Shown here in pieces: positions 63,226 to 64,000 of a stretch of 64,000 bases of DNA. The position numbers and the translations under genes were made by a program. The DNA is taken from positions 1 to 64,000 of the forward strand of contig NZ_PGVE01000015.1 of the NCBI RefSeq assembly GCF_002860255.1. The letters run 5' to 3'. This stretch comes from Neobacillus cucumis. Its GTDB lineage: Bacteria > Bacillota > Bacilli > Bacillales > Cytobacillaceae. The notes under the pieces were generated by a model. It was not told the origin of the DNA. It did no database searches and was given only the letters and a program-made list of their open reading frames with translations. The first letter of the stretch is position 1. Each line of letters opens with the position of its first letter.

Positions 63226-64000
63226 ATGCTGATGAATAACTATTTCGAGAGGTTGAATTTTGATAGTGGGAAGAAATTTAATGTATCAAAGAAAATCGAT
63301 ATGAATTTTTCTCATACGATGCATTGGCATCCTTTTATTGAAATACTTGTAAGCCTTTATGATAATAATGAAGTAACGATTAATTTCACCAAACATGTCC
63401 TTAAAACTAATGACCTGGTCATAATCTACCCCGGTGACTTGCATTCGATTAATCATATAGCTGAAAATGCCTTTATTCTCGTTCAGTTCCCTCTGGACTT
63501 ACTGATGATTATGAGTGAAATTAGTGCTAATTTTTCTATGTTTTCCCAGTATCATTACATTAAATATGACCCATCAAATATTGATGCCGATAGAATGATT
63601 TTTTTAATAAAAGAATTGGCCGAGCTTTATTATTCCGACACACCTTTTAATGAAGTGCGTATATATTCACTTCTTCTAGAGTTTTTTGCAATGCTTGGAG
63701 AATACTGCGTCAATACTAAGAAAGAAGAATTCTCTGATGATCCGAACACAGAATATAAATCTACTAAGCTAATTACAGAAGCTTGCCTTTACATGTCACA
63801 AAACTGCACTAACCCCCTTACACTCGACGATATTTCTCATCACATAGGGGTTAGCAAATCTTATTTCTCGTATTTATTCAAAAAATATACGAATATGACA
63901 TTTATAGAATTTCTTACTACTGAGCGTATCAAGAGGTCAGAGTTTTTGCTTTTGGATCCAAAAGCACAAATAATTGATATTGCATTTGACTCAGGATTTT
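63226..64000 (+). CDS. AraC-family transcriptional regulator (partial, runs off the right edge)
   Basis: The frame from ATG 63226 is open for 258 codons to the window end. The N-terminal cupin-like sensor domain (about 25-110; SHTMHWHPFIEILV, VIIYPGDLHSINHI) is followed by the first AraC helix-turn-helix (LTLDDISHHIGVSKSYFSYLFKKYTNMTFIEFL) and the start of the second (AQIIDIAFDSGF). AAAGGAG lies ten bases before the ATG. It is divergent from the nine-gene operon across a 376-bp AT-rich gap and very probably activates it in response to a sugar. Confidence 0.9.
   Translation, partial: MLMNNYFERLNFDSGKKFNVSKKIDMNFSHTMHWHPFIEILVSLYDNNEVTINFTKHVLKTNDLVIIYPGDLHSINHIAENAFILVQFPLDLLMIMSEISANFSMFSQYHYIKYDPSNIDADRMIFLIKELAELYYSDTPFNEVRIYSLLLEFFAMLGEYCVNTKKEEFSDDPNTEYKSTKLITEACLYMSQNCTNPLTLDDISHHIGVSKSYFSYLFKKYTNMTFIEFLTTERIKRSEFLLLDPKAQIIDIAFDSGF

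Overview
The window looks like a chromosomal segment from a Gram-positive, low-GC member of the Bacillaceae (Bacillus, Neobacillus or similar). The evidence is strong GGAGG ribosome-binding sites, TTG and GTG starts, intrinsic terminators, B. subtilis-like gene orders (MoxR, DUF58, transglutaminase, guaA, pbuG; glcT-ptsG; malK-malR), guanine riboswitches, a GlcT antiterminator target and a sigma-B-type promoter. Nearly all genes are on the minus strand. I see no phage, insertion sequence, CRISPR array or tRNA.

Layout. 1-190: tandem rRNA-type promoters and a boxA leader fire leftward out of the window, so an rRNA operon probably starts just beyond base 1. 382-3462: glucose PTS (ptsG) and its antiterminator glcT. 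3641-11612: purine block with pbuG and guaA, each behind a guanine riboswitch (pbuG also has a candidate PurR operator), then a transglutaminase, DUF58 and MoxR operon. 11766-14258: LysM/SH3 cell-wall protein, a GC-rich dispersed repeat and a YpfJ-type zinc peptidase. 14428-20595: sorbitol operon (dehydrogenase, PRD regulator, gutM, srlA, srlE, srlB, fructose-6-phosphate aldolase). 20874-25412: secreted M14 peptidase facing a secreted protein with seven repeats. 25659-33823: ChvE/MmsA/MmsB sugar ABC transporter with its sensing module, namely a membrane-anchored sugar-binding protein read from a CTG start, a YesM-type kinase and a YesN-type regulator.

34242-46219: single genes and divergent pairs. 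These are a RacA-like MerR/coiled-coil protein, gdhA with a LysR gene, a fumarylacetoacetase-like enzyme, a Tat-exported phosphoesterase, a sigma-B-type general stress protein, a short-chain dehydrogenase, an MFS pump with a LysR gene, and adhA with a MerR gene. 46373-53940: malate block with two malic enzymes, a KdgT-family permease, MalK/MalR and a TauE-family permease. An AT-rich motif recurs upstream of four of its transcription units and is a candidate MalR operator. 54315-55586: alditol-oxidase-like flavoprotein.

56063-62849: a nine-gene minus-strand operon that I cannot assign to a known pathway. It has two near-identical VOC proteins, a TIM-barrel sugar isomerase/epimerase, a CUT1 importer without its own ATPase, a tautomerase, a short-chain dehydrogenase and a third, degenerate VOC protein. 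A divergent AraC-family activator runs off the right edge. This is the best candidate for an undescribed system: a sugar or sugar-acid catabolic route rich in enolisation-type enzymes.
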